Below are positions 38,446-47,367 of a stretch of DNA of 64,000 bases, one piece after another. The translations under genes and the position numbers were made by a program. The stretch comes from Phreatobacter stygius (GTDB taxonomy: Bacteria; Pseudomonadota; Alphaproteobacteria; Rhizobiales; Phreatobacteraceae), in NCBI RefSeq assembly GCF_005144885.1, contig NZ_CP039690.1, forward strand, positions 2,679,001-2,743,000. Direction: 5' to 3'. Below the pieces are notes generated by a model, which was given only the letters and a program-made list of their open reading frames with translations, did no database searches and was not told where the DNA came from. Position 1 is the stretch's first letter. Every line of letters begins with the position of its first letter.

Positions 38446-39239
38446 CCTTTTCCTTCGCCCGGGTCGGCGCGCTCTGCCTGCGCTACCTCTATCTCCTCTC
38501 CTCGTCCTGGCCGCGGCTGCTCGAGCTGGTCTATTGGCCGATCCTCAACCTGATGACCTGGGGCTTCCTTCAGACCTATGCGATGAACACCTCCAACAGC
38601 GCGCTGTTCGCCGCCGGGGCGCTGGTCTCGGGGCTGCTGCTCTGGGAGGTGCTGTTTCGCGGCCAGCTCGGCTTTTCGATCTCGTTCCTGGAGGAGATCT
38701 GGTCGCGCAATCTCGGCAACCTCTTGATGAGCCCGCTCAGGCCGATCGAGTTCGTCGCGGCCCTGATGGTCATGAGCCTGCTCCGGCTGATGGTCGGGCT
38801 GTTGCCGACGGTGGTCCTGGCGATCGCCTTTTTTGGTTTTGATCTGGCGCGCCTCGGCATTGGCCTTGTCGCCTTCTTCGCGCTTCTGATCATCACCGGC
38901 TGGGCGGTGGCGCTGCTGGTCGCCGGCCTCATCCTGCGCCACGGCCTGGGCGCCGAAAGCCTCGCCTGGACCATCCTGTTCGTGTTCTGGCCGCTCTGCT
39001 GCGTCTATTATCCGCTCGCCGTGCTGCCCTGGTGGCTGAAGCCGATCGCGCTCGCCCTGCCGCCGACCTATGTCTTCGAGGGCATGCGCACGGTGCTCGC
39101 CGAAGGCGTCCTCAGGCTCGATTATCTGGCCGCCGCCGCGATCCTCAACATGATCTGGTTTGCCGTCGCGTCCTGGGGCTTCGTCTTCCTGTTGAACAAG
39201 GCCCGTGCCGCAGGCGCGCTTCTGTCCAGCGGAGAATGA
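38442..39239 (+). CDS. ABC-2 type transporter permease
   Basis: 265 residues with six hydrophobic helices. The N-terminal region LVYWPILNLMTWGFLQTYA and the C-terminal ALPPTYVFEGMRTVL are characteristic of ABC-2 membrane subunits, with LEEIWSRNLGNLLMSPL as the coupling stretch. Works with the ATPase at 37016-37771 to export an unknown substrate. Start ATG overlaps the TrpF-like stop (ATGA). Confidence 0.88.
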   Translation: MTFSFARVGALCLRYLYLLSSSWPRLLELVYWPILNLMTWGFLQTYAMNTSNSALFAAGALVSGLLLWEVLFRGQLGFSISFLEEIWSRNLGNLLMSPLRPIEFVAALMVMSLLRLMVGLLPTVVLAIAFFGFDLARLGIGLVAFFALLIITGWAVALLVAGLILRHGLGAESLAWTILFVFWPLCCVYYPLAVLPWWLKPIALALPPTYVFEGMRTVLAEGVLRLDYLAAAAILNMIWFAVASWGFVFLLNKARAAGALLSSGE

Positions 39240-39481
39240 GATTTCTCCGGCGTCGGCATCGGCAGCACGGATCATCCGTAGAAACCCCGACCGACGAAAG
39301 TTCACAGTTTGTTAGCCGCGCTCTGATTGCCTGGATTGTGTCAAAGAGATTACAAATTACCGCAGCGCAGCAAACGCAGGCTGGGTGATTCCGCGTCAGG
39401 CCGCGACCCGTGGCACCGCGCCGGCCGGTTCAATCCTGAGCCCGGCCGCGACCCAGCCCCGTCTTTTCGGAGGCCGCCCGA

Positions 39482-40837
39482 GTGCCGCTTTATCATTGGT
39501 ATGAAGCAACGCATGCCATGTTGTCGCCTTATCGCGCCATGGCCGATGCAACCAAACTGGCCTTGTCAAATCCCGTCAACCCGTGGTCGCACACGCCGTT
39601 CGGCAAGCAGATGGCGGCGGCCTGCGAGGTGTTCGAGCGCACCACCCGCCGTTATGGCAAGCCGGCCTTCAACCTGCCGACCGCGCTGGTCGGCGGCGAA
39701 CGCGTGGCGGTGACCGAGAAGGTCGTCTGGTCCAGGCCGTTCTGCAACCTCATCCATTTCCAGCGGGCGATCCCGCACAACCACCGGCCCGATCCGAAAG
39801 TGCTGATCGTCGCGCCGATGTCGGGCCATTACGCCACGCTGCTGCGCGGCACGGTCGAGGCGTTCCTGCCGAGCCATGAGGTGTTCATCACCGACTGGGT
39901 CGACGCCCGCATGGTGCCGATGAGCGATGGCCCGTTCGATCTCGACGACTATGTCGACTACATCATCTCGATGCTGCATGTGCTGGGCCCCGACACCCAT
40001 GTCATGGGGGTCTGCCAGCCGGCGGTACCGGTGTTCATGGCGGTTGCGCGCATGGAGGCCGAAGAGGATCCTTATGTGCCGACCACGCTCACCCTGATGG
40101 GCGGGCCGATCGACACGCGCGCCAGTCCAACCGCCGTCAACAAGCTCGCCCATGAGCGCGGCACCGACTGGTTCCGGCGCAACGTCATCACCACCGTGCC
40201 GTTCCCGCATGTCGGCATGATGCGGCCGGTCTATCCGGGCTTCCTGCAGCTCACCGGCTTCATGACAATGAATCTCGACCGCCATGTCGATGCTCATCGC
40301 GACCTGTTCCGCAACCTGGTCAAGGGCGACGGCGACGGCGCGCAGAAGCACCGCGAGTTCTATGACGAATATCTCTCGGTCATGGACCTGACCGCCGAGT
40401 TCTACATGCAGACGATCGAGCGGGTGTTCGTCGAGCATCACCTGCCGCTCGGCATCATGAAACACCGCGGCCAGCCGGTCGACCCGAAGGCGATCAAGCG
40501 GGTCGCGCTGATGACCGTCGAGGGCGAGAACGACGATATTACCGGCGGCGGCCAGACGCTCGCGGCCCACGGGCTCGCCACCTCGCTGTCCGAAGACATG
40601 CGTGTGCACTATCTCCAGCCGGCGGTCGGCCACTATGGCGTGTTCAACGGTTCGCGCTTCCGCGCCGAGATCGCGCCGCGGGTGATGGATTTCATGCGGA
40701 CCCATGCCTGGCGCAAGGCCAAGGCCGGGCAAACCCAGCCGAGTGCCAAGCCGGTGGTGGCAAAACCCGCGGCGCTCAAGATGATCCGTGGTGGCCGGGC
40801 GGCCGCCGGCGCGCTGCATGCGGCCAAGAAAGATTGA
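39482..40837 (+). CDS. phaZ: Intracellular polyhydroxyalkanoate depolymerase
   Basis: 451 residues, GTG start with GGAGG at 8 bases. Family marks: PLYHWYEATHAMLSPYRAMAD at the N-terminus, VLIVAPMSGHYATLLRGTVE, ITDWVDARMVP, and HVMGVCQPAVPVFMA, where a cysteine takes the nucleophile place of the lipase box; HRG/GHYGVFNGSRF near the end supplies the histidine. Degrades stored PHB granules. The last 40 residues are a basic Ala/Lys tail. Preceded by a 242-bp spacer. Confidence 0.92.
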   Translation: MPLYHWYEATHAMLSPYRAMADATKLALSNPVNPWSHTPFGKQMAAACEVFERTTRRYGKPAFNLPTALVGGERVAVTEKVVWSRPFCNLIHFQRAIPHNHRPDPKVLIVAPMSGHYATLLRGTVEAFLPSHEVFITDWVDARMVPMSDGPFDLDDYVDYIISMLHVLGPDTHVMGVCQPAVPVFMAVARMEAEEDPYVPTTLTLMGGPIDTRASPTAVNKLAHERGTDWFRRNVITTVPFPHVGMMRPVYPGFLQLTGFMTMNLDRHVDAHRDLFRNLVKGDGDGAQKHREFYDEYLSVMDLTAEFYMQTIERVFVEHHLPLGIMKHRGQPVDPKAIKRVALMTVEGENDDITGGGQTLAAHGLATSLSEDMRVHYLQPAVGHYGVFNGSRFRAEIAPRVMDFMRTHAWRKAKAGQTQPSAKPVVAKPAALKMIRGGRAAAGALHAAKKD

Positions 40838-40986
40838 TCGAGGATCGGTCGGAATTGCCGGATCCGGCGGACGCCTGGTCCTGAGGCTAATCCGAGGCAT
40901 CGGCGGCGTCGGGCGGCACGTCAGGGCGCTGCGCTGCCGCTTCACCATGTGGCGTTCGCCCCACCGACTCAGTTAATCTCGCGCCC

Positions 40987-41724
40987 ATGTCGATCATTCG
41001 TCGCCTGTTCCAGCGCGAGCCCGATCCAGAGACGATCACCGTCCATCACGAGGGTGTCGCCTATGCGGTCGCGGTCAGGCGCATGGCGCAGGCGCGCCGC
41101 TTCACGCTCCGGGTGCGCGCGGCGAGCCGCGACGCGGTGCTGACCATGCCGCCGCGCGCGCGGTTTTCCGATGCCACAGCCTTCGCCGAGCGCCATGGCG
41201 GCTGGATCGCCGCCCGCCTCAACCGCATTCCCGACGCGCTCGATTTTGCCCCTGGAGCCGTCGTGCCGCTCAGGGGCGTTGCCCATGACGTGGTCCATCG
41301 CGCCGACCGGCGCGGCACGGTCTGGATCGAGAATGGCGAGATCCATGTCGCCGGCGACCAGGCCTTTGTCGCGCGTCGCGTCCAGGATTATCTCAAGCGC
41401 GAGGCGAAAAAGGACCTGGAGGCGGCAACCCGCCGCTATGCCGAAGCGCTCGGGGTCAAGGTGACGCGCATCACCATGCGCGACCAGTCGAGCCGCTGGG
41501 GTTCATGTTCGTCGAACGGCGCCATCAATTATTCCTGGCGGCTGATCCTGGCGCCGCCCTTCGTGCTGGACTACCTGGCGGCCCACGAGGTCGCGCATTT
41601 GCGCGAGATGAACCATTCGGCGCGGTTCTGGCGCATCGTCAGGAATCTCTGCCCGGGGCTGGAGGCGGCCAAGGCCTGGCTGCGCGCCAATGGCGCCCAT
41701 CTGCACCGCTACGGCACCGGCTAG
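40987..41724 (+). CDS. YgjP/M48-like metallopeptidase (WLM superfamily)
   Basis: 245 residues. C-terminal zinc motif AAHEVAHLREMNHSARFW (HEVAH) near residue 202, preceded by the family motif MRDQSSRWGSCSSNGAINYS. Such proteins are predicted metal-dependent proteases without well-defined targets. Its TAG stop (41722-41724) lies inside the 6-bp target duplication of the adjoining IS481 element, so the insertion left the coding region complete. Confidence 0.87.
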   Translation: MSIIRRLFQREPDPETITVHHEGVAYAVAVRRMAQARRFTLRVRAASRDAVLTMPPRARFSDATAFAERHGGWIAARLNRIPDALDFAPGAVVPLRGVAHDVVHRADRRGTVWIENGEIHVAGDQAFVARRVQDYLKREAKKDLEAATRRYAEALGVKVTRITMRDQSSRWGSCSSNGAINYSWRLILAPPFVLDYLAAHEVAHLREMNHSARFWRIVRNLCPGLEAAKAWLRANGAHLHRYGTG

Positions 41725-41725
41725 C
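41720..41725. repeat. Left target-site duplication GCTAGC
   Basis: The same 6 bases flank the other end of the IS at 42743-42748. The sequence fits the NCTAGN target reported for IS481. Confidence 0.85.
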
Positions 41726-42686
41726 TGTTTAGTCCCGGCATTTGATGGAGTGGATCGAGCCTGAATCGTTGAGGCTCTGTTGTCCAGAGTTTGCAGATGA
41801 ATTCGTAGGGTGTGAGGCCCTTGAGGGTCTTCAGCCTCCGCCCGAAATTGTAGGCGCTGACGAAGTCGGCGAGATGCGCTTCGAACTGCCGGTGGCTGTC
41901 GTAGTGGTAACGCTTGACGGTGGCTTCTTTGATGGTGCGGTTCATGCGCTCGACCTGGCCGTTCGTCCAAGGGTGCTTCACCTTGGTGAGGCGGTGCTCG
42001 ATGCCGTTCTCCTGGCAGCGCATGCCGAACATGTGCGTCACGTAGCGCGCCGTCGGACCATCGGCATACCGTGGCGGGAAGGTGAACTGGATGCCGTTGT
42101 CGGTGAGAACGGTATGGATCTTGTAGGGGACGGCCTCGATCAAGGCCGAGAGGAAGGCTGACGCGGAGGTCCGCCCCGTCTTCCTGACGATCTGTACGAC
42201 GGCGAATTTGCTCGTGCGATCGATGGCGACATAGAGGTACAGCTTGCCCTCAGCGGTCTGCACCTCGGCGATATCGATGTGGAAGAAGCCGATCGGATAG
42301 GATTTGAACTTCGTCTTCGCCGGCTTCTCGCCTTCGACCTCGGGCAGGCGGCTGATCCCGTGACGCTGCAGGCAGCGGTGCAGGGATGACCGCGTCAGCG
42401 TCGGGATCGTCGGCTGTAGCGCATAGAGGCAGTCGTCGAGCGGCAGCAAAGTATGCTTCCGGAAGGCGACGATCACGGCCTCTTCCTCAATCGTCAGCAC
42501 TGTCGAAGTCGGGTTCTTCGGCCCGGTCGGCACATCGGTCACCGAGGTCCGCTTCTTCCACTTCGCGACCGTCTTCTGGTTAATCCCGTAGCGCTTAGAC
42601 AGAGCCCTCAGGCTCTCTTGACTATGTTGTATCGCTCGACGGACCGCCTCAGTCGTCGTGGCGCTCCCGTGGAGAACCTGGCCCAT
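41721..42686 (-). CDS. IS481-family transposase
   Basis: 321 residues. N-terminal helix-turn-helix (ESLRALSKRYGINQKTVAKW), then the DDE integrase core: first Asp in IGFFHIDIAEVQ near residue 137, second in VLTDNGIQF near 197, Glu in TNGQVERMNRTIKEA near 243. The final codons read through the terminal inverted repeat, and the TAG stop lies in the target duplication outside the element (41723-41721). Confidence 0.95.
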   Translation of the reverse strand: MGQVLHGSATTTEAVRRAIQHSQESLRALSKRYGINQKTVAKWKKRTSVTDVPTGPKNPTSTVLTIEEEAVIVAFRKHTLLPLDDCLYALQPTIPTLTRSSLHRCLQRHGISRLPEVEGEKPAKTKFKSYPIGFFHIDIAEVQTAEGKLYLYVAIDRTSKFAVVQIVRKTGRTSASAFLSALIEAVPYKIHTVLTDNGIQFTFPPRYADGPTARYVTHMFGMRCQENGIEHRLTKVKHPWTNGQVERMNRTIKEATVKRYHYDSHRQFEAHLADFVSAYNFGRRLKTLKGLTPYEFICKLWTTEPQRFRLDPLHQMPGLNS

Positions 42687-42742
42687 AGCGCGTCCCTCGA
42701 TTCCTGCATCGAGATTGCACCATCAAAGCCCGGGATCAAACA
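41726..42742 (-). mobile_element. Complete IS481-family insertion sequence, 1017 bp
   Basis: The ends are imperfect 23-bp inverted repeats (41726-41748 and 42720-42742) agreeing at 19 of 23 positions, both beginning TGTTT and sharing TCCCGG and TTTGATGG. GCTAGC is duplicated outside. It holds one transposase gene with all catalytic residues. The intact gene, ends and duplication indicate a fairly recent insertion that may still be active. Confidence 0.93.
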
Positions 42743-42748
42743 GCTAGC
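42743..42748. repeat. Right target-site duplication GCTAGC
   Basis: Matches 41720-41725 exactly; being a palindrome, the repeat reads the same on both strands. Confidence 0.85.
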
Positions 42749-42809
42749 ATCCTCGCGTGCACGGCGGCTTTTTGTTCATGCCGGTCTTTCGTTCATGCCG
42801 GTCTTGGGC

Positions 42810-43841
42810 TCACGACAGCCGCTTCTGCACAAAAACCAGGTCGAGGCGGCGGCCGAATTTGGTGCCGACTTCATACATGCGGCCAACCTCGGTGAAGCCG
42901 GCCCGCCGGTGCAGCTTCAGCGAGGCGCTGTTCGAGCCTTCGATGCCGCCAATGATGACATGTTTGCCCTGGGCCTTGGCGCGCGCGATCAGCGCATCGA
43001 CGACGGCGACCCCGACGCCGCCGCCACGCCGGTCCGGGCTGACATAGACGGAGTGCTCGACGGCATCGCGATAGCCGTCCCAGGCGCGGAACTGGACATA
43101 GGAGCCGAAGCCGACGACCTTGCCGTTATCGACCGCGACCAGCACCGGATAGCCGTTGCCGACCCGTTCGCGCCACCAGACATGCCGGCTTTCAAGGTCG
43201 ACCGGAGCATCGCTCCAGACCGCCGTGGTATTGACGATGGCGTCGTTGAGAATGGCCAGAATGGCCGGCAGATCCTCTTCGCGCGCGTCGCGGACCACGA
43301 CGTTCGATGGCCGCGGCGGCCGGTCCGGGGTCAGCACCTTGGCCAGGAACGTCGTGTCGCAATAGCCGCCGTCCGGGAACAGCGCATAGTCGGCGACGAA
43401 GCCGCAGCGCTGCCAGCCGGCGCGCTCATAGACGCGGATCGCCTCGCCATTGGCCGAATCGAGCAGCAGCAAGGTCCGCCCACGCGCCAAGGCCTCGTCC
43501 TCCAGGCGCTTCAGCATGGTGCCGGCAATGCCCTGGCGGCGCCCCGCGCTATGGACGATCATTTTCCTCACCTCCGCGCGATGCGGCTGGTTCGGCGGCA
43601 TGTCGAGGCCGAGCTGCGCCGTGCCGACAATGCGCTCGTCGAGGAAAGCGGCGACCAGGATCGTCTCGCCCGTCGCAACCTTGTCGGCGATGCCGTTGAA
43701 AAAGCCCTCGGCTTCAGCCTGGCCATAAGGCTTCATGAAGCTGATCGATGCGCCATGGGCGACGCAATCGACCAGAACCGCGGCCAGGCCCGGGACATGC
43801 CTGCGGGCGGCGTCGGCGTCGAGAACTTCGATACGGATCAT
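42810..43841 (-). CDS. Tandem GNAT acetyltransferase (two GNAT domains; second of the phosphinothricin-acetyltransferase type)
   Basis: 343 residues made of two complete GNAT domains. Domain 1 (about 1-170) has VRKMIVHSAGRRQGIAGTML as the acetyl-CoA motif and LDSANGEAIRVYERAGW. Domain 2 (about 177-343) has VYVSPDRRGGGVGVAVVDAL and IEGSNSASLKLHRRAGFTEVG and resembles the Pat/YncA branch that acetylates small amines such as phosphinothricin or methionine derivatives. The frame is continuous. The start overlaps the stop of the XRE-cupin regulator by 4 bases. The substrates are unknown; the coupling suggests detoxification or amine modification under that regulator. Confidence 0.87.
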   Translation of the reverse strand: MIRIEVLDADAARRHVPGLAAVLVDCVAHGASISFMKPYGQAEAEGFFNGIADKVATGETILVAAFLDERIVGTAQLGLDMPPNQPHRAEVRKMIVHSAGRRQGIAGTMLKRLEDEALARGRTLLLLDSANGEAIRVYERAGWQRCGFVADYALFPDGGYCDTTFLAKVLTPDRPPRPSNVVVRDAREEDLPAILAILNDAIVNTTAVWSDAPVDLESRHVWWRERVGNGYPVLVAVDNGKVVGFGSYVQFRAWDGYRDAVEHSVYVSPDRRGGGVGVAVVDALIARAKAQGKHVIIGGIEGSNSASLKLHRRAGFTEVGRMYEVGTKFGRRLDLVFVQKRLS

Positions 43842-44413
43842 CGGCGGCCTCCATCGGGAACCAGCACCACGGCGTAACGCACGGGCCGGTCGCCGCGGTT
43901 TTCAAAGACGAGCGGATGGTCGAGCCGCATGACGCGGCAGTCACCCGACGCAAGTTCGGTGGTCAATCCATCGGTCGTGAGCGTCAGCACGCCGTCGAAC
44001 ACCCAGACGAATTGCTCGGCCGGGACGGTGACCAGATTGTCATATGCAACACGAGCGCCGGCCGGCAGCATCACCTCGACGACATCGGTGCCGGACGCGC
44101 CTCGCGGCGCGACGTTGCGCCGGGTATAGCCCGTTTCCGGGTCGACGCGCACCGGACTGTCGGCGGCGCGGCGCACCGTCTCCCGTCGAGGCTCGTCCTG
44201 TTCGAACAAAGCGGCCAGCGTCACACCGAGCGCTGCGCCCAACTTGACCAGCAGCACCGCCGTGGCGCTGGCCTCGGCGCGCTCGATCCTGGAGATCATG
44301 GCGCGCGACACACCGGATATGGTGGCGAGCTGGTCCAGAGTAAAGCCCTTGGCGGCGCGCAGCTCGCGAACGCGCTGGGCGACGACTTGGTCAAGGTCGC
44401 TGACTTGCTCCAT
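43838..44413 (-). CDS. XRE-family regulator with C-terminal cupin domain
   Basis: 191 residues. XRE helix-turn-helix at about 12-66 (VRELRAAKGFTLDQLATISG, MISRIERAEASATAVLLVKL) and a cupin at about 108-188 (PAGARVAYDNLVTVPAEQFV, LDHPLVFENRG). Regulators of this type often sense a small ligand in the cupin. Upstream lie a perfect -35/-10 pair and a palindrome, with only 6 bases between the -10 and the ATG and no ribosome binding site, so a leaderless mRNA and autoregulation are likely. First gene of a two-gene operon with the double GNAT. Confidence 0.88.
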   Translation of the reverse strand: MEQVSDLDQVVAQRVRELRAAKGFTLDQLATISGVSRAMISRIERAEASATAVLLVKLGAALGVTLAALFEQDEPRRETVRRAADSPVRVDPETGYTRRNVAPRGASGTDVVEVMLPAGARVAYDNLVTVPAEQFVWVFDGVLTLTTDGLTTELASGDCRVMRLDHPLVFENRGDRPVRYAVVLVPDGGRR

Positions 44414-44448
44414 GATAAGAGAATACGATTCTCAGATCATGGAATCAA
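44414..44448 (-). promoter_or_regulatory. Leaderless-type promoter with overlapping palindrome
   Basis: On the minus strand TTGATT (44448-44443) and TATTCT (44425-44420) are separated by exactly 17 bases, and the ATG of the XRE-cupin gene begins 6 bases after the -10. A perfect palindrome GAGAATacgATTCTC (44419-44433) overlaps the -10, well placed for repression. Confidence 0.65.
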
Positions 44449-44456
44449 GGGGTAGC

Positions 44457-45221
44457 TCAACCACCTGCCATGGCGGTCACCGCATCGGTCAGCCGGGTCA
44501 GGTCTTCCGGCCGCGACAGGCGATGGTCACCGTCCTTGATCAGCGTCACCACCACATCATCCCGGGCGATTCGCGCCACCATGTCCATGGCATGTTGCCA
44601 CGGCACGTCGGGGTCCTGCATGCCCTGCAGCACATGCACCGGGCAGCCGGTCTCGATCAGGCCGCCGAGCACCAGATTGTTGCGGCCGTCCTCGATCAGT
44701 TCGCGGGTGATCGGATAGCCGTCCGTTTCATAGGCCGACGGCCTGACCCAGCGCCCCTCCACCTCGATCTGCCGCTTCACCGCATCCGGAAAGGCCTTCC
44801 ACATCAGCGCCTCGGTGAAATCCGCGGCCGGCGCGATCAGCACCATGCCGCCGGCCGGCCGGGCCAGGCGCCGGGCCACCAGGAGCGCGATCCAGCCGCC
44901 CATGGACGAGCCGACCAGGATCGGCGCCGGGCCGGCCAGCGCGATCACCGCGGTGGCTTCCTCGGCCCAGCGCGTGATCGTGCCCTGTTCGAACCGGCCC
45001 GGCGATTCGCCATGGCCGGAATAGTCGAAGCGCAGATAGGCGCGGCCGGTCGCCGCGGCGTGATCGGCCAGGGCCTGGGCCTTGGTGCCCTTCATGTCGG
45101 ACTTGAAGCCGCCGAGCCAGACGATGGTCGGCCGGCTGCCGTCGATCCGCCGATAGGCGATCTCGCGGGTCGACGAGCCCTGGCCGACAGTCAGGAATTG
45201 CGGATCAGGTAAGCTCGGCAT
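44457..45221 (-). CDS. Alpha/beta hydrolase
   Basis: 254 residues. Oxyanion region VWLGGFKSDMKG, RFDYSGHGES, nucleophile elbow LVGSSMGGWIAL (Ser near residue 109), acid in LQGMQDPDVPW and catalytic His in IKDGDHRLSRPED. The start at ATG 45221 has GGACGAG upstream; a GTG one codon earlier is possible. The substrate is not evident; relatives include depalmitoylase- and BEM46-like enzymes. It is divergent from the GT4 gene and 43 bases from the regulator gene on the same strand. Confidence 0.84.
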   Translation of the reverse strand: MPSLPDPQFLTVGQGSSTREIAYRRIDGSRPTIVWLGGFKSDMKGTKAQALADHAAATGRAYLRFDYSGHGESPGRFEQGTITRWAEEATAVIALAGPAPILVGSSMGGWIALLVARRLARPAGGMVLIAPAADFTEALMWKAFPDAVKRQIEVEGRWVRPSAYETDGYPITRELIEDGRNNLVLGGLIETGCPVHVLQGMQDPDVPWQHAMDMVARIARDDVVVTLIKDGDHRLSRPEDLTRLTDAVTAMAGG

Positions 45222-45283
45222 CACACTCGTCCTCTACGATTCGCTTTTGGTCCTACCTGTCCGGGCCGTGCTGGGAAAGAGCG

Positions 45284-46507
45284 ATGCGCGACGCCAGTCT
45301 GCCGCGAGAGCCGGGCCTCGAAGGCCGAACCGTCCTGCAGGTCCTGCCGGCGCTCGACGGTGGCCGCGAACCGCGGCTGGTGCTGGCGATCGCCGCGGCG
45401 CTGACGCGGGCCGGCGCGCGGGCCCTGGTCGCCGCGGAAAAGGGCCCGCTGATCGGCGAGTTGCAGGCGGCCGGCGGTGAATGGATCCCGCTCGACGCCA
45501 GGACCCGCAATCCGGTCGGTCTGATGCGCAATGCCGCGACGCTGTCCGGGTTGATCGGGCGCGAGGCAGTCGACCTCATCCATGTCCATGCCAGCGGTCC
45601 GGCCTGGAGCGCCCATTCCGCCGCGCGCCTGGCGCGCCGGCCCTTGATCACCAGTTTCCACGCCTCGCCCGACGCCTCGCCACGCCTGCCGACGCTTGCC
45701 CGCTGGGCCCTTGGCCGCGGCGATGCCGTGCTGGTGCCCTCCGCCTATCTGGCCGCCAGGGTCGGCGCGATCCACGGCGTCGAGCGGGCTCGCCTGGCCG
45801 TCGTCTCGCCGGGCCTCGACCTCGCCGGTTTCGATCCGGCGCGGGTGCCGCGCGAGGCGAATGTCAGTTTCCGGCTGGCCGCGGGGCTGACCGGCGCCGG
45901 CCGCATGGTGCTGCATCAGGCGCGGCTCGATCCGGCCAAGGGCCAGATGGTGCTGGTCGATGCGGTGCGTCTCCTGGTCAATGGCGGGCTCACCGACACG
46001 GTCTTCGTGATCGCCTGCGAAGGACCGGAGCGGGCCGGCTACCGGGCCCAGCTGGCGCGGCGCATCCAGGCCCAGGGTCTCGACGACATCGTCCGCCTGG
46101 TCGGGCCGGAGGATTGCGGCCCAGGTGCGTTGGTCTCGGCGCATCTTGCCGTGGTCGCTTCGATCCAACCGGAATCGATCGGCCGCAATGCCATCGAGGC
46201 CATTGCCATGGGGCTGCCGGCGATCGTCTCGGACGATGGCGCGCTGCCCGAGGTGGTGCCGGCGCCGCCGGCGGCGAGCGAAAGCGAACGTGTCGGTTTC
46301 CGGGTTTCGTCCGGCGATGCGCTGGCGCTCGCCGAAGGCATCGGTGCCGGGCTGTCGCTGGAACCCGGCGCGCATGACGCGATCGGCCGTCGCGGCCGCG
46401 TCCATGCCCGGCGATTTTCGCTCGAGCGCATGCAAGAAGACGTTCTTGGCGTCTATCGTCGGCTGCTGATCGTCGGACGCCGCGCTAAAATCGCCGCGAA
46501 CCATTGA
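45284..46507 (+). CDS. Glycosyltransferase family 4
   Basis: 407 residues with two Rossmann-like halves. The N-terminal half has VLQVLPALDGGREPRLVLAI and IHVHASGPAWSAH; the C-terminal half has VLHQARLDPAKGQMVLVDAV and the GT4 sugar-nucleotide motif SIQPESIGRNAIEAIAMGLP with IVSDDGALPEVV. Probably adds a sugar to a lipid or polysaccharide; donor and acceptor are unknown. Located 129 bases upstream of infC on the same strand. Confidence 0.87.
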   Translation: MRDASLPREPGLEGRTVLQVLPALDGGREPRLVLAIAAALTRAGARALVAAEKGPLIGELQAAGGEWIPLDARTRNPVGLMRNAATLSGLIGREAVDLIHVHASGPAWSAHSAARLARRPLITSFHASPDASPRLPTLARWALGRGDAVLVPSAYLAARVGAIHGVERARLAVVSPGLDLAGFDPARVPREANVSFRLAAGLTGAGRMVLHQARLDPAKGQMVLVDAVRLLVNGGLTDTVFVIACEGPERAGYRAQLARRIQAQGLDDIVRLVGPEDCGPGALVSAHLAVVASIQPESIGRNAIEAIAMGLPAIVSDDGALPEVVPAPPAASESERVGFRVSSGDALALAEGIGAGLSLEPGAHDAIGRRGRVHARRFSLERMQEDVLGVYRRLLIVGRRAKIAANH

Positions 46508-46636
46508 CTTCCGCAGCAATTCTACCGATCTTCCCGTCCTTCCGGATGCCCAGTTGATCCTGCGTTCGTTCCCGCAACCGGAATGGCGCGCGTTTCCACC
46601 CGTCCGGGACCTTTCAACATCAGAGGAGATGTCCCC

Positions 46637-47176
<540 letters not shown>

Positions 47177-47293
47177 TGCATCGACGCGATGCGTCCAGGT
47201 GACGGCCGGACGATCGGGCCGCGGCAACGGTGATCCGCCGGACTGAGTTGCGCCGGGAGCGCATCGACTGAACGGCGCTCGAACGCCATAAAG

Positions 47294-47326
47294 ACGCCTG
47301 CGGATCGCCGCGGGCGTTTTTTGTTT
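47294..47326 (+). terminator. Rho-independent terminator downstream of infC
   Basis: ACGCCTGCGG and CCGCGGGCGT form a 10-bp stem (one G-T pair) with loop ATCG, followed by TTTTTGTTT. It starts 117 bases after the infC stop. Confidence 0.88.
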
Positions 47327-47367
47327 GGACCACGCGGCGTCTTTCCAAGGGATCAGGGACAGGGATC

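Noticed and set aside
39240-39481. Possible promoter or regulator site before phaZ
   Set aside because: The spacer is less GC-rich than its neighbours, but no convincing -35/-10 pair or palindrome was found.
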